Source: NVTR01 sp036479015 (GTDB taxonomy: Bacteria; Pseudomonadota; Alphaproteobacteria; Rhodobacterales; Rhodobacteraceae). From it: a DNA stretch of 64,000 nt. Shown in pieces: positions 18,094 to 27,900 of this stretch. Location: NCBI GenBank assembly GCA_036479015.1, contig JAZGFB010000047.1:124001-188000 (forward strand), read 5' to 3'. A model generated the notes under the pieces. That model saw only the letters and a program-made list of their open reading frames with translations, made no database searches and was not told the DNA's origin. A program made the translations under genes and the position numbers. Every line of letters begins with the position of its first letter. The stretch's first letter is position 1.

Positions 18094-19308
18094 CTAAAGA
18101 ATGATGCCCGGGTTGCCGCCCATATCCAGCCCCGGAAATATCGCCCCCTCCAAAGCTGTGCGGTCTATGCCAAACATATCAGCCATCGCCCAGGCAGCCA
18201 CCGCGCGGACATCGCCTGTGGGCATCAGATCACGCCGGTCATACAGATCAGCCTCTGCCAGACCCGGCCATTTGCCGTAAACTTTGCCACCGGCCACAGC
18301 CCCGCCAGCCAACAGCATCAATCCGCCGGTTCCGTGGTCTGTGCCGCCGGTGCCGTTTTCCTGCGCCGTGCGGCCAAATTCTGTCATAGCAATCACAGTT
18401 GTCTGGCGCCAATTATCACCAAGACCCTGTTTTAACGTCAATATCGCCTCAGACAGCCGCGGCAACGCGCGCTGCAGGGCCCCGGTCTGGTTGCGATGGG
18501 TGTCCCAACCGTTGATCGAAAAACAGGCAATCCGGGTGTCGTGGTTCAAACGATCCGCCGCAAAAGCCGCCAGCGCGCGTTCGGACCGCCCGCCGCTTTC
18601 AGACATCATCGCCATCATCTCATCGCTGGCGCCATCATCATCGGCCCCGTCGGCCACCATCAGCTCAGCCAGTTGCATCGCTTCCATCCCAGAGCTGCGA
18701 AACAACGGGTCATCATGATACATCTCAGCCAGCAGTTTTTGCGCCTGATCAGACAGGTTCAGTTTTGTATTGGGGGCCCAATTTGACACCGGCGCTGCCC
18801 CGGTCAGTATTTTCAAATTCTCCTGACCAATGGCAAATGCGGTTTCACCGCTGGCCCCAGGCATGGTTTGCAGCAACCGGTTAAGCCAACCATCCCGCGT
18901 ATTGGCCAAATCCACATCACTTGCCGTGCCTGCCTCCAGCAGATCCTGGCCGTCAAAATGGCTGCGTTTATCGCGGTAGGGCGTGGACACCGCATGGACA
19001 AATGCCAATTCATCCTTGCGCCACAAGGGCGCCAGATCGGCCAGCCCGTCATTCATCGCAAAAAACCCGTTCAAATCCTGCGACGGGCTGCGCAACCCTG
19101 ACCGCAGGGCGCCATATTCCGCATCCCCTACCGGCTGAACCACATCCAACCCATCCATGCCACCGCGCAATAAGATAACGACCAGCCGGGCATTTCCCGG
19201 CACAGCCGCAAATGTCATTGATGTCATCAGCGGATGCGCCGCCAATGAACACCCCATAAGCCCAGCCCCCTTTAACAGATGACGGCGGTTTATTTTTTGA
19301 TTTCCCAT
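18094..19308 (-). CDS. DUF1501 family secreted protein
   Basis: A 404-residue member of the DUF1501 (alkaline-phosphatase-like fold) family. The N-terminus MGNQKINRRHLLKGAG carries an RR-x-LLKG motif of a Tat signal, so it is probably exported folded. LRGGMDGLDVVQPVGDAEY and TEFGRTAQENGTGGTDHG are typical of the family. The frame extends upstream to 19383, but the ATG at 19308 has AGGAG 7 bases before it. It is 10 bases downstream of the DUF1800 gene, its usual partner. The molecular function of the pair is unknown. Confidence 0.88.
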   Translation of the reverse strand: MGNQKINRRHLLKGAGLMGCSLAAHPLMTSMTFAAVPGNARLVVILLRGGMDGLDVVQPVGDAEYGALRSGLRSPSQDLNGFFAMNDGLADLAPLWRKDELAFVHAVSTPYRDKRSHFDGQDLLEAGTASDVDLANTRDGWLNRLLQTMPGASGETAFAIGQENLKILTGAAPVSNWAPNTKLNLSDQAQKLLAEMYHDDPLFRSSGMEAMQLAELMVADGADDDGASDEMMAMMSESGGRSERALAAFAADRLNHDTRIACFSINGWDTHRNQTGALQRALPRLSEAILTLKQGLGDNWRQTTVIAMTEFGRTAQENGTGGTDHGTGGLMLLAGGAVAGGKVYGKWPGLAEADLYDRRDLMPTGDVRAVAAWAMADMFGIDRTALEGAIFPGLDMGGNPGIIL

Positions 19309-19318
19309 GAAATATCTC

Positions 19319-20680
19319 CTATCGGCGGTTAAATTCGGCAGAGGCAAATACCAATGCCACACCGTTTTTCGTTGTGTCAGCATGGGCGACAGCCCAGATT
19401 AGTTTTTCCCCGGCCGCGTCCGCCAGCGTTCTGTTCAAAAAAGCCGCCGGGTCTTGCACCCGCGCCGCAAAACTACGTGAAACTTCAACTGACCAGGCAA
19501 TCCGCGTCGCCAAGCCCTGCGGCGTAATCCACGCCTGGGCCGCCTCGGGCCAGCCATCCGGGCCATTTGCCTGCATGAAAGGCTGCCCCATTGCCCGCAA
19601 CGGGCGGGGCAACAACCGGCGCAGATCATTGGGGCGAATCCCCAACAATTCACCGCCCGTAACCCCCAGCGCCACCAGCCCAGAGACAATAAAATCAAAC
19701 GGTTGCTTGGCCTTACCACCCAAAGGTGCCCAGGCGGCCGGGTGCTCAAGCATCGCCGAATAGACCGCCATCAGCTCGCCCCCGGTCGCCAGATAGGCCC
19801 GCGTCATCTGTTCAACCATGTCCCCATCCGGCGTGTCCGACACAAAATGCCTGGCCAATTTGCCGGCGATATGGCGCGCCGTATCCGGGTGCACGGCCAG
19901 GTCATCCAACATTTGATAAATATCTGACAGCGTCGGCGGGCCGCCGCCATAGGTTTTCCCCAGCACGGTTTTTGCCCCCGGCTCGGCGATGCGCGTGTTG
20001 AAAATAAAACCACGGTCCGGCTCAAAACTTAGCCCTGTTAACAACTCTGCCAGCTGCCGCACGTCGCCCTGTCCATAATCCCCATCAACCCCAAGACTAT
20101 GCAATTCCAGCAATTCCCGGGCCAGGTTTTCGTTCAAGCCCCTGTTGCGGCGTTTTCCAATGGGTGAATTTGGCCCGACCGAAGCGACCTGATCAAGGTA
20201 GATCAACATAAGCGGATGGCTGACCACCGCCTTAAGCATGTCGCCAAATCGTGCGGTCACATGCGGGCGAATTGCCTCATCCAAATAGGCCGGTGCCATA
20301 GCGCGGGCGGGCAGTTGCTTGCCCACTGCGGTGAAATGATCCGCCCAAAACCAGCTGAGCCGCTCAAAAAATGCGGATCTGGCATCCAAAATGCGCGCGG
20401 TGCCCTGCGACAATCCCAGCGCGGCCGAATTTTGCAGATCTTTGCGCGCGGCTTTTTCAGCTGCCTCGGCGTTGGGTTTTTCTGCTCTTACGGCCTTTTG
20501 GGCCTTTCGCATTACCTGCAGTTTTCTCAGAATCTGTGTGCTGGACGTCACCGGGTATTGCCCGGCAACGCTGTTACCACTGGCCAGGCCCGCCCTTAGT
20601 GACATGGCGTCTGTCGCGCCGACATTGGGCCCCAGACCATAACCGAACCTAATCGCAGCAATTGTTGTTGGTGATATCAA
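19319..20680 (-). CDS. DUF1800 family protein
   Basis: A 453-residue DUF1800 protein: AAIRFGYGLGP at the N-terminus, FWADHFTA in the middle, and GLNENLARELLELHSLGVDGDYGQGDVRQLAELLTG split over residues about 180-215 are family signatures. No signal peptide is obvious. The start is a TTG at 20680 with GGAGAG 4-5 bases upstream; no better ATG is in frame near the conserved N-terminus. It is first in a two-gene operon with DUF1501. Confidence 0.87.
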   Translation of the reverse strand: MISPTTIAAIRFGYGLGPNVGATDAMSLRAGLASGNSVAGQYPVTSSTQILRKLQVMRKAQKAVRAEKPNAEAAEKAARKDLQNSAALGLSQGTARILDARSAFFERLSWFWADHFTAVGKQLPARAMAPAYLDEAIRPHVTARFGDMLKAVVSHPLMLIYLDQVASVGPNSPIGKRRNRGLNENLARELLELHSLGVDGDYGQGDVRQLAELLTGLSFEPDRGFIFNTRIAEPGAKTVLGKTYGGGPPTLSDIYQMLDDLAVHPDTARHIAGKLARHFVSDTPDGDMVEQMTRAYLATGGELMAVYSAMLEHPAAWAPLGGKAKQPFDFIVSGLVALGVTGGELLGIRPNDLRRLLPRPLRAMGQPFMQANGPDGWPEAAQAWITPQGLATRIAWSVEVSRSFAARVQDPAAFLNRTLADAAGEKLIWAVAHADTTKNGVALVFASAEFNRR

Positions 20681-20797
20681 AACTCTCTCCGCTTACCGTT
20701 ATGACCATCTTAGATGATAGGTATACGAAGCTCAGCTATTTTTCCGTCGCGCAGCAAAATTGGCAAAGCTCCACCGATGGGGCCATTGCCTTGGAAA

Positions 20798-21853
20798 TTA
20801 CTGCGCTATGGTTGCGGCGTCAGGGTTGCCTTGCTGATCACGGGCTTGGGCGGCGGCGGCCAGCAGTTCTTTTGTAACCATTGTCGAGCAGGCCCGGCCC
20901 TTATGCTTAGACGCGTAAAGCGCGACATCTGCATCTGACAGCATTTTATCCAGATCGGGATGGCTATAAAAATCCGACGTGGTAAAGCCGATACTGCCAG
21001 AAATCCGGCAGATTTTATCCTCAAACTCTACCGGAACTTCCAAATGTTTAACAATGCGATTGGCAATCTTCATCAACCGCTTCGCATCCACCAGATCTTC
21101 AAAGATCAACACAAATTCATCACCGCCAACGCGCGCCACGGTGTCGCAATCCCGGGTCTCTTCCACCAAAATATCAGCGGCCACCTTTAGCACATGGTCC
21201 CCCGCCGCGTGGCCCAGCGTGTCATTCACCGCCTTGAAATAATCCAGATCCACATGCATTAGCCCAAATGGCACTGATGTCGCGGCAAGGTTGTTCAACA
21301 CAACATCCATCGCCCGGCGGTTTTTCAACCCGGTAAGCGCATCACTGGACGCCTGTTCTTCTGCCAGCACCCGCGCACCATGCAATCGCTGGTTCAATTT
21401 ACGCGATTCGCTCAACACTGCTGTTTTTGACTCAATCAGATATAGCATTTCAATCGCCAGATCGGTCGGTGAAAAATCCGCGTTGCTCAGCCCATATTCA
21501 GCCACGGCTTCCACCAGATGAAACCCATAAGACAGGTTAACCAACACCCCGCCGCCGATGTTTTCCACCAGCACACCTTTCATCATGATCGGTTTGCCAC
21601 CACGAAAAAGCAGCCGCAAAGTTGCCCCGGAAATTTCCACCAAAGCCGCATAATCATTAATTTTTCGGCGCGGACGCACAATATCAAACACATCCAGAAA
21701 GGGGCGACCTACCAGTTCATCCTCAGGGTACAGCTTGGTAATCGATGGCGACACCCGCTGGATAAGCCCATCAGGCGACACCGCAACACACATAGGCAGC
21801 AACACATCCAATGCAGAGCCATCCAGTTGAATCAAAGGGGATTTTTGTGCCAT
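20798..21853 (-). CDS. Diguanylate cyclase with H-NOX-associated (HNOBA/PAS-like) domain
   Basis: Makes c-di-GMP from two GTP. Residues 1-160 resemble the HNOBA sensor domain that pairs with H-NOX proteins (MCVAVSPDGLIQRVSPSI, FDIVRPRRKI), then a short coiled linker to about 168, then a GGDEF domain. The active-site GGDEF at 243-247 is intact and an inhibitory I-site RDCD sits five residues before it, so it should be active and product-inhibited. The ATG is one base after the stop of the H-NOX gene (TAATATG), so the two are translated together. In known pairs the H-NOX protein controls the cyclase in response to NO. Confidence 0.92.
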   Translation of the reverse strand: MAQKSPLIQLDGSALDVLLPMCVAVSPDGLIQRVSPSITKLYPEDELVGRPFLDVFDIVRPRRKINDYAALVEISGATLRLLFRGGKPIMMKGVLVENIGGGVLVNLSYGFHLVEAVAEYGLSNADFSPTDLAIEMLYLIESKTAVLSESRKLNQRLHGARVLAEEQASSDALTGLKNRRAMDVVLNNLAATSVPFGLMHVDLDYFKAVNDTLGHAAGDHVLKVAADILVEETRDCDTVARVGGDEFVLIFEDLVDAKRLMKIANRIVKHLEVPVEFEDKICRISGSIGFTTSDFYSHPDLDKMLSDADVALYASKHKGRACSTMVTKELLAAAAQARDQQGNPDAATIAQ

Positions 21854-21854
21854 A

Positions 21855-22442
21855 TTAACTTGCCCTTAATGCCAGTACAAAATCACGGCCCTCTGTGTGA
21901 CTGGCGCTCAGCAGATGGATAGACACCAGTTCTGCGTCACCTTCCCGACCCACATGTTGAAACAGTGCCAGCGTGCCATAATCATCCGCCATGGACTGTA
22001 TGATCCCCACCAAAACATGGCCGAAACCTGAAAATTCACTGCGACAGCGCATCGTGATATTTTCCGCTGTGTTCACGGTGATTTCAATTTTCGGAATTTC
22101 CAGCTCCGGCAAGGCCAAACGCACCCGATCGGCCAGATCATCCAATGAAAACAAAAAGTCGGTAAAACTGTCACCGCCAAAACGCAGCAGCCGACGCACC
22201 ACATCTAACTTTTTATCGGTACATAAAAAGGTTCCCAGATCTTCCAGAAAATCCTCTTGCGGTTTTTCAAGCCGGGCGCAGGCGGCGTCAATCACATCAG
22301 TGGTCAGATGATCATCATAGACCATCAGCGCCTCAAAATTGGTAAAGCCCACCCCCGCATCCGCGGCGATCTTTTCCCATTCTGCTTCACTGTAAATTTC
22401 GCTGATAAAGCACTGTAGTGATCTGTTGATTAATCCATGCAT
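21855..22442 (-). CDS. H-NOX (heme NO-binding) protein lacking the heme-ligand histidine
   Basis: A 195-residue protein of the H-NOX fold, starting MHGLINRSLQCFISEIY as these proteins do, with VYDDHLTTDVIDAACARL and LGTFL in the distal half. Family members ligate heme through a proximal His in a D-x-L-H-x-x-V context and hold the propionates with Y-x-S-x-R. Here the matching segment is SLDDLADRVRLALPEL: Ala104 stands where His is expected. The Y-x-S-x-R position reads C133-R-S135-E-F137, so Tyr and Arg are also lost. The frame is open and overall length normal, so it is not a decayed gene. It is coupled to the cyclase gene and has GAGGG before its ATG. A heme-free signalling role is inference. 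Confidence 0.82.
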   Translation of the reverse strand: MHGLINRSLQCFISEIYSEAEWEKIAADAGVGFTNFEALMVYDDHLTTDVIDAACARLEKPQEDFLEDLGTFLCTDKKLDVVRRLLRFGGDSFTDFLFSLDDLADRVRLALPELEIPKIEITVNTAENITMRCRSEFSGFGHVLVGIIQSMADDYGTLALFQHVGREGDAELVSIHLLSASHTEGRDFVLALRAS

Positions 22443-22531
22443 ATTATGACCCTCAGAATTGGGGCAACCCTATGCAGGCATTCTTAACAAAGCCGGAATG
22501 CCCGGCCTTAATACAGCGACAATTAGAACTA

Positions 22532-24088
22532 TTAAAAATCGGTCGGCGCGCCGCCTTCAGATTTTCGCCGCGCCACAAAGTCCGCCAACTGGTCACGAAT
22601 GGCGACATCCATTTCAGGTGGTTCAAAACTGGCCACGATGTCTTTGAACATATTATGCGCCCGCTCAGCCGTCCAAGCACCGCCGTTAATTTCCCAAGCC
22701 TCAAAGTTGCTCCAGTCGGCCAGGAACGGCTGGTAAAACGCTTCTTCATAGCGATCCTGGGTATGTTGCGCCCCAAAGAAATGCCCTTCATTGCCAACTT
22801 CGCGGATGGCATCCAAGGCAATATCCTCAGGTGTCGTGGCCGTTATCACCGGCTCCATATAGCGTTGGATCATCTGCAACACTTCGCAGTCCATGATAAA
22901 TTTTTCCGGGCTGGCGATCAGCCCGCCCTCTAGCCAACCGGCAGCGTGGTAGACAACATTGCTGCGCGACTGCACCGCCGACCACAGACTGTTTGACGTT
23001 TCCCACATCGCCTGCCCATCCGGCACGTTTGATGTACACACACCCGAAGCCCGCATCGGCACCCCATAAAACCGTGCCAATTGCCCGGTCATTTGGGTGG
23101 CGCGCATATATTCCGGCGTGCCAAAGGCCGGGGCCCCGGTTTTCATATCAACATTGCTGGTGAACGTCCCCATGACACAGGCACATCCCGGTTTTACGTA
23201 TTGAAACAACGCAATCGCAGACAGGGCTTCTGCCACAGATTGCGCCACAGCACCCGCCATCGTCACCGGTGCCATAGCCCCCGCCAAGGTGAACGGTGCC
23301 ACAATCACCGCTTGTCCGCGCCGGATCATGCGCAGGCAGCCATCTATCATCGGGATATCGTGTTTCAGCGGCGAGGTTGAATTGATGTTGGTGTACATTC
23401 GTGGCTTGGCCTGAAATTCTTCTTCGCTCAGCCCACCCGCGATGCGCACCATTTCCATGGCGTCTTCCACCCGCTCCTTGCCCAGTGAATAGGCGTGCCC
23501 CACCTTGTCGGTCAGCGTCAGCTTGTCATACAAAACATCCAGATGCCGAACTGAGGCATGGATATCCACCGGCTCAACCGGATAGCCGCCAGCGAAATGG
23601 ATGCAATTGAAATATTGGGTCAGGCGCAACAGATCCTGGCACTGGGCCCGGGTGCCGGGGGTTTTGCCGGTCTTAAGGTCCCAGTAATTGGGCGGCGAAG
23701 ACACATTGCCAAACAGCATATGATTGCCGCCAATGGTGATTTCCCGGTCCGGGTTGCGCGGGGTTATGGTAAACTGGCTGGGGGCACGGGCAATCATTTC
23801 CATGACGAAATCACGCCCCATGCGCACATTAAAACCGTCTACGATACAACCCGCCTGCCTGAATATCCCAAGGCTTTCCTCGTTATAGAACGCGATCCCG
23901 ATTTCTTCCAAAATCTGCATCGCGCCTTGGTGGATCGCCTGCACACCGGCTTCGTCCAGTGGTTCAATGGGCCGGTCGGTGTTTTGGATGATGCGCCATG
24001 GCATCTGGTCAATCACTGCCGGGTTGTCGCGCCGGGCATTGCCAGAGCGACCGCCAGCCCGTTTGCGCCGATTTTCCACGTTTGCCAT
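22532..24088 (-). CDS. MttB-family corrinoid methyltransferase (non-pyrrolysine)
   Basis: A 518-residue member of the trimethylamine:corrinoid methyltransferase superfamily (HQGAMQILEEIGIAFYNEES near residue 52, then SSPPNYWDLKTGKTPGT and the TIM-barrel stretches VIVAPFTLAGAMAPVTMAGA and ETSNSLWSAVQSR). No in-frame UAG is present, so it lacks pyrrolysine and belongs with the bacterial branch, which includes glycine-betaine demethylases (MtgB type). The substrate is probably a quaternary amine but cannot be read from sequence. No corrinoid protein or methyl-accepting partner is next to it. It lies between the H-NOX gene and the HAD phosphatase on the same strand. Confidence 0.85.
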   Translation of the reverse strand: MANVENRRKRAGGRSGNARRDNPAVIDQMPWRIIQNTDRPIEPLDEAGVQAIHQGAMQILEEIGIAFYNEESLGIFRQAGCIVDGFNVRMGRDFVMEMIARAPSQFTITPRNPDREITIGGNHMLFGNVSSPPNYWDLKTGKTPGTRAQCQDLLRLTQYFNCIHFAGGYPVEPVDIHASVRHLDVLYDKLTLTDKVGHAYSLGKERVEDAMEMVRIAGGLSEEEFQAKPRMYTNINSTSPLKHDIPMIDGCLRMIRRGQAVIVAPFTLAGAMAPVTMAGAVAQSVAEALSAIALFQYVKPGCACVMGTFTSNVDMKTGAPAFGTPEYMRATQMTGQLARFYGVPMRASGVCTSNVPDGQAMWETSNSLWSAVQSRSNVVYHAAGWLEGGLIASPEKFIMDCEVLQMIQRYMEPVITATTPEDIALDAIREVGNEGHFFGAQHTQDRYEEAFYQPFLADWSNFEAWEINGGAWTAERAHNMFKDIVASFEPPEMDVAIRDQLADFVARRKSEGGAPTDF

Positions 24089-24182
24089 TGCAAAGCCCCC
24101 TGTTCAGCCCAAGGGAACATCATCAACAGTCAAAAATCGGGGTGAAAAGCGACCGCAGGTGTCGCAATCGTGCGTCGCGGCG

Positions 24183-24872
24183 CTATTCCGTAAGCCAGTC
24201 CGCAAGTTCGCTGATATCGCTCAGCACAATGTCTGCCAAAGGCGCCAGATCACTGATCTCGGCCACGCCGGTTAACACAGCGGCCGTCTGCATGCCCGCG
24301 GCGCGCCCGGCTTCCAGATCATGGCTGCTGTCGCCCACCATGACAATGTCACCCGGATCAATCCCCATATAATCAGCAAAAGCCAGACACATATCAGGCG
24401 CGGGTTTGCCGCCAAAGCCGCTGTCATAGCCCGCGATAAAATCGAACCGATGCTCAACATCCAGCGCCGAAAGCTGCGCCCGCGCCACGCTTTCACTGTC
24501 ATTTGTGGCCACACCAACCACCAGCCCCAGCTCGGCCATTTCATCCAGAAACGGGTTAAGCGGGATCACTGGCACGCCCTTGGCCTGGGCCCCGGTCTGA
24601 TCCAGAAATCCGATCACCTGATCCAGCGTCATATCCGGGCGATGCGGCGCGATGGCGCTGGCAACCTGCTCAACCGTGCCAGCGATTACGATACTTTCGG
24701 GAAAAATACGTTCATTGGCATAATCCAAACCCCAGGACGCGGCCATTTCTTCGGCAAGCTCAGGGTCACCGTTTGCCAGCTCATCCACCACATGGGCAGT
24801 CCAAGGGCCCCAGGTGCGCTGAAAATCCAGCAAGGTTCCGTCCTTGTCAAATAGCAAAGCTTTTGCACGCAT
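24183..24872 (-). CDS. HAD-family phosphatase (phosphoglycolate phosphatase-like)
   Basis: A 229-residue haloacid-dehalogenase-superfamily hydrolase. Motif I LLFDKDGTLLD has the nucleophile Asp9 and Asp11; motif II VATNDS is near 120; the motif III lysine is in GGKPAPDM; motif IV is MVGDSSHDLEAGRAAG. A helical cap lies between motifs I and II (subclass I), as in phosphoglycolate phosphatase Gph. The substrate is not known. Divergent from the reductive dehalogenase gene with about 85 bases between starts. Despite the family name it is not expected to be a dehalogenase. Confidence 0.9.
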   Translation of the reverse strand: MRAKALLFDKDGTLLDFQRTWGPWTAHVVDELANGDPELAEEMAASWGLDYANERIFPESIVIAGTVEQVASAIAPHRPDMTLDQVIGFLDQTGAQAKGVPVIPLNPFLDEMAELGLVVGVATNDSESVARAQLSALDVEHRFDFIAGYDSGFGGKPAPDMCLAFADYMGIDPGDIVMVGDSSHDLEAGRAAGMQTAAVLTGVAEISDLAPLADIVLSDISELADWLTE

Positions 24873-24956
24873 CCGATTTCCCCTTTATATTTAGGCTGTG
24901 ATGCCACGGAAATTGCGCCGTTGACAGCCCCGAAAATGCACCCGACAAACAACGCC

Positions 24957-27900
24957 ATGACAAAGCTTTTTTCCTATGCCAATCGCCCCATGCATCTGGG
25001 GGCGTATCCAATGGAAAAATTGGCCAAATCCACGCGCTGTCCCAACCTTGAAACACTTGCACCAGCGCCGCCCGCGTCGTTCCGGCGTCCCGATGATCCG
25101 TCCTCTATTGTCAATGCCATGCAGGATTATCAGGCCATGCTGGACGCCACCCGCGACGGGCTGGTCAAAAAACAACGTGCAACGCTGCCTGATGGCCCAC
25201 GCGAACGCTCAGACCACTTCAAATCCTTTGGCTATTTTTGCGACGCTGACATTGTCGGAACATGCGAAATTCCGGCATCTGCCTGGCTGGACAGCCCCCG
25301 CCTAAACCCAGATGTCGCCCGCCTGGCCGATACCCTGCGCACCAAAAACCCGAAATCCCTGGCCGCCGGCATAGATGCCGTCATGGCCAGCCTGCGCGAA
25401 AATATGGCAGCCCCTGCGTCTGATTGCAAAAATCACAGCCACGCCATCGTGTTCATGTATGACCACCCGCGCGCGCCCCATATGGGCGAACCCGGCAGCG
25501 ACTGGATCAATGACGCACAAACCCAACGCACCTGCCTGCGGGCCATGGAAACCGCCGTGACCCTTGCCAGTTATATCCGCTCGCTTGGCTGGCAGGCCCG
25601 GGCCCATTCCGGGGTCGCTACAGATATCGATCTGCACCGGTTGGCGGTTCAGGCCGGGCTGGCAACCATTCGCGACGGGCAGGCCCATAACCCGTTTCTG
25701 GGCCAAAACTTTGGCCTGTCCGTCATCACCACAACCCTGCCCATCGCCCCGGACCCGGCCCTTGCCGATACCGCACAACCGCCTGCATCCTGGAAATCCG
25801 GCCTTGGGCGTCATGCAAAAAACCGGCGCAACCGCGACCCGTTCAACAAACGCAACTACCGTGACGGGGCGCACCCGTTTGAAAGCCTCAAGCGGGTAGC
25901 CACACCAACAACCTATATCGACACCGCCAATGTCGCGCGGGTGCCAAAACGCGCCAACATGTTTGCCCGCGCCCTGTTTGGTGACATGGGGAAACCGGCC
26001 CAAATCGCCACCACCAACGGCAACTTCATGCGCAAATCCTCGGCTGCATTTGCCTTCCGCCCAACCCTTGGGGCCTTCGCCGTTTTGCAGGACGGCGGGG
26101 CCGCCCTCGCCCACCACGCCACCACCAATGACCCGGCGCGCAACGCCGATAATATCAAGGCCGCCGCTTATTTTCTGGGGGTCGACGCCGTGGGCATATC
26201 CGCCTGCCCCGACTGGGCCTATTACAGCCACGACGCCGCTGGCGACCCGATCACCCCCTACCACAGCACCGCCATTTCAATGATCATCGATCAGGGCCAC
26301 GAAACCATGGAGGGCGCATCCGGCGATGACTGGATCGCCTGCGCCCAATCCATGCGCGCCTATCTGCGATTTTCGCTGCTGGGCGGTGTGCTCGCCCAAC
26401 ACCTGCGCAATCTGGGGCACGCCGCCCGGGTGCATTCCGTCATTGATGACGAAGTGTTGCACCCGCCGCTGTTGCTGCTGTCCGGGCTGGGCGAAGTCAG
26501 CCGCATCGGCGAAGTCATCCTGAACCCCTTCCTTGGCCCGCGCCTGAAATCCGGCATCGTGACCACAAACATGCCGCTCAGCCATGACAAGCCCATCGAC
26601 TTTGGCCTACAGAAATTCTGCGCATCCTGTAACAAATGTGCCCGCGAATGCCCGTCAGGGGCCATCACCGCCGGGCCGAAACTGATGTTCAACGGCTATG
26701 AGATCTGGAAATCTGACAGCCAGAAATGCCTGACATACCGGGTCGGGCAGAAAAACGGTGCCATGTGCGGGCGCTGCATGAAAACCTGCCCCTGGAACCT
26801 GGAAGGTCTGTTCGCAGAGGCGCCGTTCAGATGGGCCGCAATGAACCTGCCAGGTACGGCCAAAGCGCTGGCCAAGCTGGACGATCTGGCAGGCAACGGC
26901 GAAATCGCCCCGGCCAAAAAATGGTGGTGGGATCTGGAAATGGAGGACGACGGTGCCTACGCCCCGTCGCGCCATCCGGTGAATGCCCGGACCTTGCAGA
27001 AAAATCTGAAAATGGACTATGCCGAACAAACCCTTGCGGTCTATCCGGCGCCCTTGGCCCCGCCACCCTATCCCTGGCCCTTTCCCATGGACCGCGAAGC
27101 CGGGATTGCCGCCTATGATGCGCTGATCAGCGCCACCGAACATAAGGCGCGCCGCGCAACCGGCCAGCCGCCCGAACATCTGTATGCGCCCGATCAGGGG
27201 GCATCACCTGTGCTGGCGGTGGTGGTGTCCAAGGTCGAAAAAATGGCGAACGGTGTCACCAAGTACGAATTTTCCATGCCTGATGGCTCTGACATGCCCC
27301 CGGTCACCGCCGGGGCACATATAGACGTGGTCGTCGCACCCGAATTTTTCCGGCAATATTCATTATCAGGCGACCCGGCAGACCGTTCCCGTTACCAGAT
27401 CGCTGTGTTGCGCGACCCCAGCGGCAGGGGCGGCTCACAACTGCTACACCGAATATTCGATGTGGGACGTCGGGTGTTCATTTCCTACCCGATCAACCAT
27501 TTCCCCCTGACCGAAGACGCCAGTTTCACCTATTTGATGGGCGGCGGTATCGGCCTGACTCCGATGATCGCCATGGCCCACCGCCTGCATGCCATCGGCG
27601 CCAGTTTTGCCCTGCATTATTCCTGTTCTTCACGCAGCAATGCCGGGTTTTTGCATGACCTGGCCGCTGCCCCATGGGCCAAAGCCGTCACATACCATTT
27701 TTCCAACCAAGGAACCCGGGCGTCGCTGGATAAAATATTGCACTATAAACAAAATCACCACGTCTACACCTGCGGCCCAGACACCTACATGGCCGCTGTC
27801 ATTGACGCCGCCACAGCAAATGGTTTCCCGCAAAAATCCCGGCATCTTGAATATTTTTCAGTGCCCGACACCCCTGAATATGAAAACCATGGCTTCACTT

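Noticed and set aside
22532..24088. Possible pyrrolysine methyltransferase
   Set aside because: The frame has no internal UAG and no pylT/pylS genes are in the window.
24183..24872. HAD gene as a partner of the reductive dehalogenase
   Set aside because: HAD hydrolases of this Gph-like type are phosphatases; divergence next to the dehalogenase is not evidence of shared function.
25302..26264. Open frame of 320 codons antisense to the dehalogenase
   Set aside because: Arises from codon bias of the plus-strand gene; its Gly/Val-rich sequence has no recognisable domain.
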